A stretch of 64,000 bases of DNA from Gliomastix tumulicola (taxonomy: Eukaryota > Ascomycota > Sordariomycetes > Hypocreales > Bionectriaceae). Made by a program: the position numbers and the translations under genes. The notes below the pieces were generated by a model, which worked only from the letters and a program-made list of their open reading frames with translations, had not been told where the DNA came from and did no database searches. Of this stretch, positions 12,205-22,620 are shown piece after piece. Location: contig BCHX01000001.1 in the NCBI GenBank assembly GCA_001599755.1, positions 5,456,001 to 5,520,000 of the forward strand. The letters run 5' to 3'. Within the stretch, counting starts at the first letter, position 1. Each line of letters opens with the position of its first letter.

Positions 12205-12753
12205 ATGTCGACGTCTCAGCTACTGCCCCTCGGTGAGGACCCTGTTACGACGTTTTCCCTGCCGCCTGAACGGTCTTGTAGCTAATGCGGGAGCCAGAGC
12301 TCATCGACAAGTGTGTCGGGTCGAGAATATGGGTCATCATGAAGGGAGACAAGGGTAGGGATGCCCGCATCCGACAGCTTTCTGTCTTGTGCGGTGGTCT
12401 AACAGCTCTACAGAATTCAGCGGGACGCTGCTCGGATTCGATGACTACGTCAGTACGTTTTCTCGGACGATACCTTGCATGAGGATGCCATTTTCTAACA
12501 TGCGGATAATAGACATGGTGCTCGAGGATGTGACAGAATTGTGAGCTACAATGCCTACCGTCGCCATGGAAGCCTCAAGAGCGCTAATGAGATGGACAGC
12601 GACTACTCCGGCAACCACACCAAACTACCGAAGATCCTACTCAACGGGAACAACATCTGCATGGTACGTCCAAGATTGATGGTCCCAGACCTCGAGCACT
12701 GCTAATCAGCTCTGCAGCTTATCCCAGGAGGCGAGGGACCTGAGGGGGCATGA
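12205..12753 (+). CDS. LSM5: U6 snRNA-associated Sm-like protein LSM5
   Basis: Member of the LSM2-8 ring that binds the U6 3' end in splicing and of the LSM1-7 ring that promotes mRNA decapping. I assembled it from six exons: 12205-12232, 12298-12354, 12414-12452, 12513-12540, 12600-12663 and 12718-12753. The joined frame is 252 bases, 83 residues. It reads MSTSQLLPLELIDKC, then GSRIWVIMKGDKEFSGTL, LGFDDYVNMVLEDVTE, FDYSGNHTKLPKILLNG and NNICMLIPGGEGPEGA, which gives complete Sm1 and Sm2 motifs. All five introns are 54-65 bases with GT and AG ends, and every junction keeps frame. No single exon exceeds 64 bases, so simple ORF calling misses this gene. Confidence 0.93.
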
Positions 12754-13019
12754 GTGGTGAGAGACAGATAGCATGGCACATCACGCCAATGAATCTTAAC
12801 GAAAACATGTGATCCTCAAATTTTTTATTACGAAGGCATCGCCATTTTTGTGAGATCGACTGTCAAGAAGTACAGATGTCTGCATCGCAAGGGACAAGAC
12901 GTCGTTCCCAGATGAGGGCGCAGTTCCGTTCAGTCATTCGGGCCCCAACTCCCCGTAAACATCATGGTTCCCAACGCCGGAAAGACAAAACATAAAATAG
13001 TACCAGATGTGAATAATCA

Positions 13020-14079
13020 TCACTGCCCATTGGCCTGCATGTTGCCCTGCTCGCCCGTGTTGGTGATGCGTCGCAACTCCCACTCTCGCGTAAACTCCTG
13101 GTGAAGCATCTCGAGTTGGTTGATTAGCTTCTCGCAGACCGAGGTGAAGACGTCGCGAGGCGTGACCGTGCCATCAGTCTGCACGCGGATGAACAGCCGG
13201 GGCACGTTAGGGTGGCCGACTGCGAGTTATTAGCGGCATGATCGGAACCAGGAGGTTTTGACGGCGAGACATACTCTTGTAGCCAGCCATGTAGACATTA
13301 GGATGGGCCTTGAGGTGCTCCGCGAGAAGATTGCCTAGAGTGTGGTCCTCCTTCATGAGAATGAAGTCGGACGTGTTGGACATGCCTGCCATGGGCCACT
13401 GGTCAGTACGATGGACTGAGTCCTGACCTGATCATCAAGCTCACCTGAGAAGACCTCCTCCTCGATCTTCTTCTCGCCATCGGAGAGGAGAAAGAGCTCG
13501 AAACTATGTAACCGTTAGCCTCAGCAGTCAAGACACAGACAGCGCTTAAAATCACATATTATCCTGGAGGTTGTGGTGTTTGGGATTGCAGCAGGCCATC
13601 TTGGAGCTTAGATTTGGTGGAAGATTGGGAAATGGAGAGAGATTTGCGCAGGGACTTGAGGAGTGTGATGAAGAAGAGCTGCCGGAGCAAATGCTAGGGA
13701 GAGAGGAATTGGGATGTAGGCAACGCCTGGAAGGCGAGAGCCAGGTGAGAGTGTGGTGACGATGAAGTGAGTTGGATTTGAGATGGGATATAGTGGTCTA
13801 TGGCGACTGAGCAGGCCGTCAAAGACAGCGTCCCCAACTGAGTTGCCATAGGCTCACTTGACTATGGCTAATGGACTCGAGCGCATATCCTTCGAAAAGC
13901 CTTGGTAGCCCGGATTGAGCCGTCTTTCAGATTCAAAGGCGGCTTTTCGTTGAACCATCATTTTGGGTGAATGAAGTTTGACATGTGCTGGCTTGTGGCG
14001 TCCGGATTCCTCCTAATCCATCCCGACTCATCGAGAAACCATCACGCGTGAGAAGGACTCACCGGTCAGGGGCGTTCAT
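13020..14079 (-). CDS. RPB11: DNA-directed RNA polymerase II subunit RPB11
   Basis: Pairs with RPB3 to form the alpha-like assembly platform of RNA polymerase II. Four exons: 14079-14063, 13503-13445, 13385-13275 and 13219-13020, total 387 bases, 128 residues. The frame reads MNAPDRFELFLLSDGEKK, then GMSNTSDFILMKEDHTLGN, HLKAHPNVYMAGYKIGHP, VPRLFIRVQTDGTVTPRD and CEKLINQLEMLHQEF. The heptad-like C-terminal helix is the RPB3 contact. The first exon is only 17 bases and is separated by a 559-base intron (13504-14062), far longer than the other two (55 and 59 bases). I chose this start because MNAPDR followed by FELF matches my memory of fungal RPB11 and because the GTGAGT donor is strong. No suitable ATG lies nearer. 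Confidence 0.9.
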
Positions 14080-14665
14080 TGTGAAAGAAGGCCTCGGAAA
14101 TCAGTGTCGTAACGAGTGAAGCGAGATAAGGCAGCCAAGGGACTGGTCTCGACGAAGCACCACGAGGTGTCCGTATCGTGTGACGCCTCGAAATTAGAAG
14201 AGGGTGGGCGTGGAATGTATCCAAAAGGTCGATGCTGAGAGAGAGGGATTAAGTATTACAGCCAAGAGTCAGGATATTACGCTCTTGATGGTATCGTTGA
14301 CGTTCGAGGTTAAGGAAAGAATCGAATTCGGATCTGAATCTGAGAGGAAGAAGGTTGGCCAAGTCAAAAGTGGAGCCCAGGCTCTTTGTGTTGATCAATG
14401 GGTGTCACCCTGCGGTGAAGAACAGGGGGAGGGTCTGAAAACTTTGTGCTGTTAGTCTACGCGCCTTCGATAAGTGTTTTCACTAGCAAGGGCAGGTACT
14501 TAGACAGCCACGACAGGCCTCTGAAAGCGAGCCTGAGCTCCCTGAACCCCCCTAAAGCCCCTGGAATCTCAGGCCTTCGGTCTTCCAACCTCATCCATTG
14601 TCATCTACAACTGGACAATAGCCACAAACCATCTTGTCTTCATTCTCTCACGATGCGCTAAATCA
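14080..14665. promoter_or_regulatory. Divergent promoter, RPB11 / MTQ1
   Basis: A 586-base gap between divergent starts. It should hold both promoters and the MTQ1 leader, which contains a two-codon upstream ORF at 14653-14661. No other coding content is supported. Confidence 0.5.
14653..14661 (+). promoter_or_regulatory. Minimal upstream ORF of MTQ1 (Met-Arg-stop)
   Basis: ATGCGCTAA lies four bases before the main ATG at 14666. Its start has A at -3 while the main start has T at -3, so the uORF start context is the better one. Whether it affects translation depends on where transcription starts, which I cannot see. Confidence 0.5.
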
Positions 14666-15727
14666 ATGCCGCGCCTTCCACCACAGCTACTCCGACGAGC
14701 ACAAGCCCTCTCACCAGAGCTCGCCACTCTACTGCCAGCATGCAGAGACCTGCCTTCTGCTCTCAGTGAGCTTCGGTGGCTGAAGGAACATGTCGCCAAG
14801 TCCGCCAACCATGACAAGCCACAGCACTTATCTGAGCTTTGCCGCAAGCGAGGCCGCGGTGTTCCGTTGCAATACGTCCTGGGCTCCCAGCCTTTTGGGC
14901 CACTGGATATTCTCTGCAGGCCCGGCGTGCTCATCCCTCGTCCGGAGACAGAGGCGTACACCTATCAGCTGGTAGAACTCATCAAGGCAGGCCGGCCCCT
15001 AGACACTGGCAGCGGTGGTTTGACCATCCTTGACTTTTGTACCGGTACAGGATGCATCCCATTGCTACTCTTTTCTGCTCTTCAACCCTTCGTGCAGCCG
15101 CTCTCGGTCCGTGGTGTTGATGTATCACCCGTTGCACTGCAGCTCTCCGAAGCAAACGTTGCGCACAATGTGAAGGCCGGGTTGATACGACAGCCCAGCA
15201 AAGAGCAAAGGATCTCCTTTGACAAAGTTGACGTCTTTAATGATTCCGATATCCAAGCTCTTTCTGTCACCAACGCTGGACTTGACCTCATGATATCGAA
15301 CCCGCCGTACATCTCCAAGAACACATGGAACTATGGCCGGGGAGACATGGGCTACTCTGTGCGCAAGTATGAGCCGCTGCTGGCTTTGGTCCCGGGAGAC
15401 CACCTCCCTCGCGTGGCTGATGGGCTGGAGCAGGAAGACATCTTTTACCAGAGGTTGCTCGGCATTGCCTTGCTGCTCAAACCCAAGGCTCTTCTACTGG
15501 AGGTCGGGGATGAAGCACAGGCACATCGTGTGGCCAAATTCTGCTGCAACCATGACTACGCCTCCGGGAAGCTCATAGAGCTCTGGAGAGACTGGCCAGA
15601 CCTGCCACTATCGAAGAAATCTACAGACACTGTGGAATTGACTACGCTCAAGGACACTAGTCTCAAAGTTCCCGTCCGTGGTGCGGGAAACATTCGGAGT
15701 GTAATGATCAAGAGCCCTGTAAAATAA
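14666..15727 (+). CDS. MTQ1: Protein N5-glutamine methyltransferase, mitochondrial release-factor type (HemK/PrmC family)
   Basis: Predicted to methylate the glutamine of the GGQ motif of a peptide-chain release factor, using S-adenosylmethionine. Single exon, 353 residues. The N-terminal helical domain reads PLQYVLGSQPFGPLDILC then the RPETEAY motif, the hallmark that precedes the methylase fold. Motif I is ILDFCTGTGCIPLLLF (near residue 122), and the substrate-binding NPPY is at about 212-215 (ISNPPYISKNTW). The N-terminus (MPRLPPQLLRRAQ) is basic and lacks acidic residues for about 15 positions, which fits import into mitochondria and favours MTQ1 over the cytosolic MTQ2. MTQ2 is usually shorter. 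This assignment of compartment is inference. Confidence 0.87.
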   Translation: MPRLPPQLLRRAQALSPELATLLPACRDLPSALSELRWLKEHVAKSANHDKPQHLSELCRKRGRGVPLQYVLGSQPFGPLDILCRPGVLIPRPETEAYTYQLVELIKAGRPLDTGSGGLTILDFCTGTGCIPLLLFSALQPFVQPLSVRGVDVSPVALQLSEANVAHNVKAGLIRQPSKEQRISFDKVDVFNDSDIQALSVTNAGLDLMISNPPYISKNTWNYGRGDMGYSVRKYEPLLALVPGDHLPRVADGLEQEDIFYQRLLGIALLLKPKALLLEVGDEAQAHRVAKFCCNHDYASGKLIELWRDWPDLPLSKKSTDTVELTTLKDTSLKVPVRGAGNIRSVMIKSPVK

Positions 15728-16186
15728 TGTATCTTCAAGAATATATGAACTGAGACTGCTCATAAGACATAGCACGATATGCTGCGAATTTTCTACAAAT
15801 TTAGAGACCATCGTGAAGCAACCTCTCCGAGTCAATATCGAGGCTTCTGGAACCCTGAACGCCTCCGGTGCCCGGGATGCAGATTAAATCCGAGCCCACG
15901 TGACCGTTTCCGGAGCTAAGCTCGAAGCTTGGTAAGACCACCACCAAGCTTTTCCCGGTCGTGGTGTCATCAACATTTCTGCCTCGGCGACAAAAATTCT
16001 AGCAGCGCGCGCTCTGTCTCTGGATGCCTGCGAATTAATACGGCTCAATCACTTTCAAGAGGAGCTGCTGCATGCTTCTCCTGGCACGCGTATAGCTGAT
16101 GAGAGCCTGAAGCGCAACGCCGATTCCCCCCCCCTAACATCCAACCGCGTCCGGACGGCCGACCGACCCCATTGATACTGCCCATC
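15728..16186. promoter_or_regulatory. Promoter/leader of the m-AAA protease gene, with three short uORFs
   Basis: A 459-base gap between tandem genes. In the last 165 bases are three short upstream ORFs on the plus strand: 16024-16038 (4 residues), 16072-16095 (7 residues) and 16099-16110 (3 residues). They matter only if the transcript starts before them. Confidence 0.45.
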
Positions 16187-18927
16187 ATGTCAAGACTACT
16201 CCGGCAGCCGAACCAGATCGCGCGGATCGCCCGTGTCGCCCAGCCGAGCCGGCTGCAGAGAGGTCTGCGGCCTGCTGTGGCCTGGCGCGCGACCGGCCTT
16301 GCACCGTCGAATCTCCGATCTAGCGCTCCCTGGCGACAATACTCGACGCAACCACCGCCGCAAAAGCCGGAGGGAAACGACAACGAGGCATCGAAGAGCG
16401 ACAAGAAGGCCGATGTCGAGGGCTCCGGAAAGGACTCACAAGAGGACCGCCCGTCGCTTCCCGCAGGATGGGTTCACTTCACCGACGAGGAGATCGCAAC
16501 GTTCAGAAAGTATATCGAGAAAGTGCCTGGGTCATCGTCAGAGACTATCAATGACTCGTTGGAGGCTTTGAGACACACTGGCGCACCGCAGGAGGCGAGG
16601 GACCTCATTCGAAAATGGGAAGAGACTGGCGAGCTTACCATGAAGGAGAAGAGCAGACTCTTCCGTCTCGTTATCACTGCCGCCAAGGCGGTCGCGCAAT
16701 GGTCTGCTCAAAGGGAAAGCGCCAAGGACGATGCCCAGGGGAAGAGTCAGGGCCTGGACAAGGATGGCTGGACCAAGGAGGAGGCGGAGGCGTTTGAGAA
16801 GGAAATCAACAATGTGTTTGGGGACAAGAAGAAGGGCGACAAGCAGTCTGACAAGTCCGATGACAAGAAACAGGGCGCAGCCCCATCAGGGTCGGGGTGG
16901 AGTGAGGCTATCCAGTCTACGGTCCTCATTCTACTCACGTTGTGGCTCTGGGATATGTTTTCTGGTCCGAACTACAAGGAGATCACATGGCAGGAGCTGA
17001 GGAAGTCATTCTTGGACAAGGGCCTTGTGCAGAAGCTAGTGGTCAACGGGTCAACAGTCATGGTCGAGCTGCGACCTGAAGCTCAGGGTGCGGCGACGGA
17101 ATCGGGACCCGCGGGCAACCGCAAATACGCCTTTACGATTGGCTCTGTCGAGGCCTTCGAAAGGAACCTGGAGCATGCTCAGAATGAGCTGGGTATTCCA
17201 CCTTCGGAGAGGATACCCGTCAGCTACGAATCGGGTGGCAGCACATTAGGAAACCTCTTCCTGGCTTTCGGCCCTACTCTGCTCTTCATTGGCTTGATTA
17301 TCTGGACGCAACGGTCGATGTCAGGACGTACTGGTGGAGGTGGCGTCTTCAACTTCGGCAAGAGCAAGGCCAAGAAGTTCAACGCCGAGAGCGCCGTCAA
17401 GGTCAAGTTTTCTGACGTTGCCGGTTTGGAGGAGGCCAAGACCGAGATCATGGAATTTGTTAGCTTCTTGAAGCACCCGGAGAAGTTCGAGAAGCTCGGT
17501 GCCAAAATCCCCCGCGGCGCCATCCTGGCCGGTCCTCCCGGTACTGGTAAGACTCTCCTTGCCAAAGCCACCGCAGGCGAGTCTGGTGTACCCTTCTTCA
17601 GCGTGAGCGGTTCCGAGTTCGTGGAGATGTTCGTCGGTGTCGGCCCTTCCCGAGTGCGCGATCTGTTCGCCGAGGGGAGGAAGAACGCACCGTGCATCAT
17701 CTTCATCGACGAAATCGATGCCATCGGTCGTGCCCGACAGGAGAGTGGCAAGGGCTTTGGCGGAAATGACGAGCGAGAGGCCACACTCAACCAGATCCTG
17801 ACGGAGATGGATGGTTTCAACACAAGAGAGCAGGTTGTCGTGCTGGCTGGCACCAACCGTGCGGATATGCTGGATAAGGCGCTTATGCGACCTGGCCGAT
17901 TCGACAGGCACATCTTCATCGACCGTCCTACCATGAAAGGCCGCCAGGAAATCTTCCACGTCTACCTCAAGAAGATTGTCAGCAAGGAGGACCCGGACCA
18001 TCTCGTTGGTCGTCTAGCTACCCTGACGCCCGGTTTCTCTGGTGCGGACATCGCCAATGTCGTCAACGAGGCTGCACTGATTGGTAAGAACTCCCCTTCA
18101 CTAGGTCGTTTCTCTCCTTTGCTAACTATTCAATAGCTGCCCGTGCAAATGCGGACGACGTCAAGATGATTCACTTCGAGCAGGCCATCGAGCGTGTCAT
18201 TGGTGGTCTGGAGCGCAAGTCCCTTGTCCTCAAGCCCGAGGAGAAGAAGACTGTTGCATACCATGAGGCCGGCCACGCTATCTGCGGTTGGTTTCTGGAG
18301 CACGCCGATCCCCTCCTCAAGGTCTCTATCATTCCTCGAGGACAGGGCGCTCTGGGCTACGCGCAATACCTGCCGCAGGATGCCTACCTCATGAACGTGA
18401 ACCAGCTGATGGACCGCATGGCGATGACCATGGGCGGACGAGTATCTGAGGAGCTTCACTTCCCTACCGTGACGACGGGCGCCAGCGACGACTTCAAAAA
18501 GGTGTCGTCGATGGCTCGCAACATGGTGACGCAGTGGGGTATGTCGGACAAGGTCGGGCCGGTGCACTTCGAGAACGACCCGAACCGCATGACGAAACCG
18601 TTTGCCGAGTCCACGGCGCAACAGATCGATGCTGAGGTGTCCCGCATCGTGGAGCAGGCTTACCAGCGCTGCCGCGACCTCCTCACGGCCAAGAAGGAGG
18701 AGGTGGGACTGATCGCTGAGGAGCTGTTGCGGAAGGAGGTGCTTGTGCGTGACGACATGGTGCGGATCCTGGGCAAGCGGCCGTTTGGAGATAATGAGGA
18801 TTTCGAGAAGTACTTTGGAGGTGGCAAGGAGTCAAGTGCTCCCCCTCCTCCTGGTGCTGAGACGGACACGCCATCGCCTGCACCCGACGGACCTACTCCG
18901 TCGCCCGCCTTCAAGGATCTGAGGTGA
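16187..18927 (+). CDS. YTA12: Mitochondrial inner-membrane m-AAA protease subunit (YTA12/AFG3 family)
   Basis: ATP-dependent zinc metalloprotease that degrades misfolded inner-membrane proteins and matures ribosomal protein L32; its active site faces the matrix. Exons 16187-18083 and 18137-18927 give 895 residues. A basic presequence ends near RQYSTQ (about residue 50-55). Two membrane segments lie at about 241-258 and 355-376. Walker A GPPGTGKT is near 449, Walker B IIFIDEID near 504, the arginine finger region RPGRFDRHI near 568, the zinc site HEAGH near 675 and the third ligand in TTGASDDF near 746. All catalytic residues are intact. A start at 16187 (ATG) is preferred; the frame is open upstream but has no ATG. 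Wording such as GGLERKS before HEAGH leans to YTA12/RCA1 over AFG3, with modest certainty; the family call is secure. Confidence 0.93.
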
Positions 18928-20205
18928 GGGCGGAGCGGTGAGACGGAGAGGATGCGCAGCTCCGGAATTCAAATCCCGGGGCTGTCTTGGACGACGCATC
19001 ATATTTCCTTGCCTGTTGTTTCCTATCCCTTACGTATCAGTGGCGTCTGATGTACAATATCCTCCCTACCCTTGTACAATCCCAAAACCAAAACCTGTAT
19101 TTTAGGCATAGACACTCTAGACTCACAATGTCAAAATCACATATATATATATGACAACCCCCACGAAAAGATGGTGTCGAGGTCGAGGTCGACGTTACAC
19201 AGGACAGCATGTGATCAGGCGACATGGCTACGTGTAAGACGGTGAGACGTCGGCGGTGCGTTTTTCCTGTGTACAACGTAGCATACATGTAGTGGTACAT
19301 GACTCTTATGACTCCTCCATGTGGAAATATGTATTGCTGCCCCGACTCAGCTGCAATTGTTGGGCCTCGTGCCCGAGGTGGTCCAACGATGTAACATGAT
19401 TGGACCAGAAAGTTCCTCCCAGCAAAAAATGAGCAAAAATATATCCACAAAAAGGATGGAGGTCCTTGATGTCATTCAAACTTCGGTCAGTGACCCCCAC
19501 CGCCATCCCGCACGGCCACATGCAAGTCACACATACTCTATTCTCGCCGCATGGACGACAAAAACGGTCATGCATCGCTTCTCACAGCCTAAGTACTAGT
19601 AGGCTTTGTTTGTCCACTGCAAGGAGTGGCGTTGCCGGAAAGCCTTGGTAGGCAGGACATGCGAGGAAATTTGAAGGGAAGGAGCGCTTTGAAGTTCCTT
19701 CCCCACTGGTTGCGGTCGGAATGCAAGGAAGGTGCGGACGGACGGAGAAATAATGGAATAAGAGGGAAAGAGCGTCTGACTGGAACCTTTTGGATGCATG
19801 TCATTGGCGCGGAGCCTCACAGGCAAAAGAACGGGTATTGGTTCTTGTACGGTATCGGCGAGAAATAATAGTAGTAGTGTGTGACCTTGTGGGCTTTTGT
19901 CATCTCAGCAGCTTCACACGCGCACACACACACCTTTACACCATCAGGTTCTCCGTCGGGCTCGTTTCAAAGAAAGTTCCCTGCATGGCCATGTCGGATC
20001 TCATATAACATACATAGCCGCGGCTGCCTGAGTACCTCGGGGGGAGGTTTCTGTGCTTTGACTTGGCCAATGCTCGACTTCAAGCTCGGATGTATCTTAG
20101 AATGGCGTCCAGCTTCGTCAATCTACCTTCGTTCTACCTTCGTTCTACTGCTCTTTAAGCAAGCGCCTTATTAGAGGCCATTATACAGATCTCGGCTTCA
20201 TCACT
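18928..20205. other. Intergenic between m-AAA protease and BOR1-like genes
   Basis: About 1.3 kb holding the protease 3' UTR and the transporter promoter. A TA-repeat is at about 19141-19152 and a CA-rich run (CGCACACACACAC) at about 19920-19932. No gene is supported. Confidence 0.45.
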
Positions 20206-22322
20206 ATGGCCAGACTGCCCCAACAAAACGAGATGGCAAGCACAGCACCTCGGGACCCTGAGAGCCAGGAAGAACCAGGCCATGGCTCGCCAATACCGAC
20301 AGACGCCTGGTGGAAGATCCATCTCTTCCGTGGCATGGTCAACGACCTGCGCCGGCGAGCACCGTATTACATCAGCGACTGGACCGATGCCTGGGACTAT
20401 CGCGTTGTTCCTGCCACTGTCTACATGTACTTCGCCAACATCCTCCCGGCGCTGGCTTTCTCTCTCGACATGTTTCAGAACACGGGCTCCGAGTACGGGG
20501 TGAATGAGGTGCTGCTAGCTTCGGTCCTAGGGGCTGGTGTGTTCTCAGTCTTCAGTGCACAGCCGTTGGTCATCGTTGGCGTTACTGGTGAGCCCTCTTC
20601 TATTCTACGCTATGGTGTTTTCTAGAGACTGAACGAGGCTGACTTGATGTATTTGATAGGCCCCATTACGGTGTTCAACTAGTTCGTCAAACCCTCCAAG
20701 CTCTGCTCTCTTCATACACTCACATCCTATAGTACCGTTTACGACATCATGAAGTCAACCGACGTCAACTACATCGGTTTCATGGCATGGATCGGAATGT
20801 AAGAAAGCTGATGCGGAATATCTGACATCCTTCTGTCTCGAGACCTAACTCTCCCGTTTAGATGGGCTATGATTCTACACATCATCCTCGCCGTGTCCAA
20901 TTCCTGCAACTGGCTCCGCTGGGTCACGAGGTTCCCGTGCGACATCTTCGGGTTCTATGTTGCCTCCATATACGTACAGAAAGGTGTCGAGGTCCTTGAG
21001 AGGCTAGGGCACAGCGAGTCCTTCTATCTTTCCATTGTCGTCGCCCTGCTTGTCTTTATGGCTGCCTACCTAAGTGGTATCGTGGGCAATAGCAGCCTTT
21101 TCCTGCATTGGATACGTGTGTTCTTGAAGGACTACGGCACTCCGCTCTCCATCATCTTCTTTACTGGTTTCGTGCACTTTGGAAGGATGAATGAGGTGCA
21201 TCTCGAAACTCTCCCCACCGGTATCGCTTTCAAGCCGACCGAGAACCGAGACTGGCTGGTTCGCTTCTGGGACCTCAGTGTTGGCGAGGTCTTCACGGCG
21301 CTTCCCTTCGCTATTCTGCTCACAATTTTGTTCTGGTTTGATCACAATGGTAAGGTCACAGTTTCTATCCCGAGGACGTCTTGGGGATCAGTATCAGCAG
21401 CTGACGGGGCATTTCAGTATCCTCCCTCATCGCCCAGGGTAGCGAATTCCCTCTGCGCAAGCCAGCCGGCTTTCACTGGGATATATTCCTCCTCGGCATC
21501 ACAACTGGTGTCGCCGGCATCTTGGGCCTGCCCTTTCCCAACGGCCTCATCCCTCAGGCTCCCTTTCACACCGAGTCACTCTGTGTCACAAAACCAGTCA
21601 AGAAACTAGATGAGAAAGGAGAGGACAAGGGAGGTTACACATACGAGAGAACCCAGGTCGTCGAGCAACGGGTGTCAAACCTTGCACAGGGTCTCCTGAC
21701 ACTTGGCACGATGACCGGGCCCCTCTTGACTGTCCTTCATCTGATTCCTCACGGTGTCCTCGCCGGCCTCTTCTTCGTCATGGGGATTCAGGCTCTGGCA
21801 GGCAACGGAATCACCGCGAAGCTGCTCTTCCTCGCCCGCGATGCGTCCCTCACGCCTGCGAGCGCCGAGCTCAAGAAGATTAAGCGCCGGTCAGCGGTCT
21901 GGATATTTGTCGGCATCGAGCTGCTGGGGTTTGCTGCTACGTTCGCCATCACGCAGACTGTGGCCGCTGTCGGGTTTCCGGTCTTCATCTTTGCCTTGAT
22001 TCCCATCCGCGCGCTGTTGCTGCCCAAGATCCTAGGACCGGAGGAACTGGCTATCCTCGATGCGCCGACGGCTTCGGCTTTCACGATGGAAGGCATTGGA
22101 GGCGCGTGGGGTGGGATCGACGGGGATGGTAGCGTTGATAACGACGATGATGACGATGATGACGAAAACAAAACGGCGAGAAACAGCGGCGACGGCACAA
22201 TGACCAGCGGGACCATCATGGCTGGTCCAAGCGACACTGGAAAGGGCCCAGAAGACCTCGACAGTGTGAGGCGCACTCACAGTGGCCAGAGCATTGCGTC
22301 CCGACGAAGAGGTGATGAATAA
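20206..22322 (+). CDS. BOR1: Boron/anion transporter, SLC4-like (BOR1 family)
   Basis: Plasma-membrane or vacuolar anion exporter of the bicarbonate-transporter superfamily, in yeast linked to borate export. Five exons: 20206-20587, 20660-20681, 20733-20798, 20862-21349 and 21418-22322, total 1863 bases, 620 residues. Landmarks are PATVYMYFANILPALAF, AQPLVIVGVTGPITVFNY, NSCNWLRWVTRFPCDIFGF and LPFPNGLIPQAPFHTESL, then VSNLAQGLLTLGTM; these are core SLC4 transmembrane signatures. About 11-13 membrane segments are expected. The second exon is only 22 bases, and the third 66. The soluble C-terminal tail has a run of eight or so aspartates (near residue 560) and a Ser/Arg-rich end. A second in-frame ATG at 20233 is an alternative start. 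Confidence 0.92.
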
Positions 22323-22620
22323 AGGAGGGTTAAAGTGATGTGAGAGACAGCTGGATCTGAAGGGAAGAAAGAAGGGGCTCTGCAAAGGCTTGGATATGCG
22401 CCTTCTGATTCGTTTGGATTGAAGTAGATTGTTGGTAAAAAAAAATATACCGCGGTTACAGATACAATGGCCACCAATATACAGATACCATCTGCTACCT
22501 CTGAATGAGGTTGTAAGCAAATGAGACTATGCCCATCATAGCAAGTTAGCCATCCCCCTTTTCCATCTTACCCAAACGCCAATCCCAGTCGTGATCATGC
22601 TTTATGGAATATTCTTTATA

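Noticed and set aside
16172..16186. Earlier start for the m-AAA protease (TTG at 16172)
   Set aside because: Not an ATG; the first ATG at 16187 gives a normal basic presequence.
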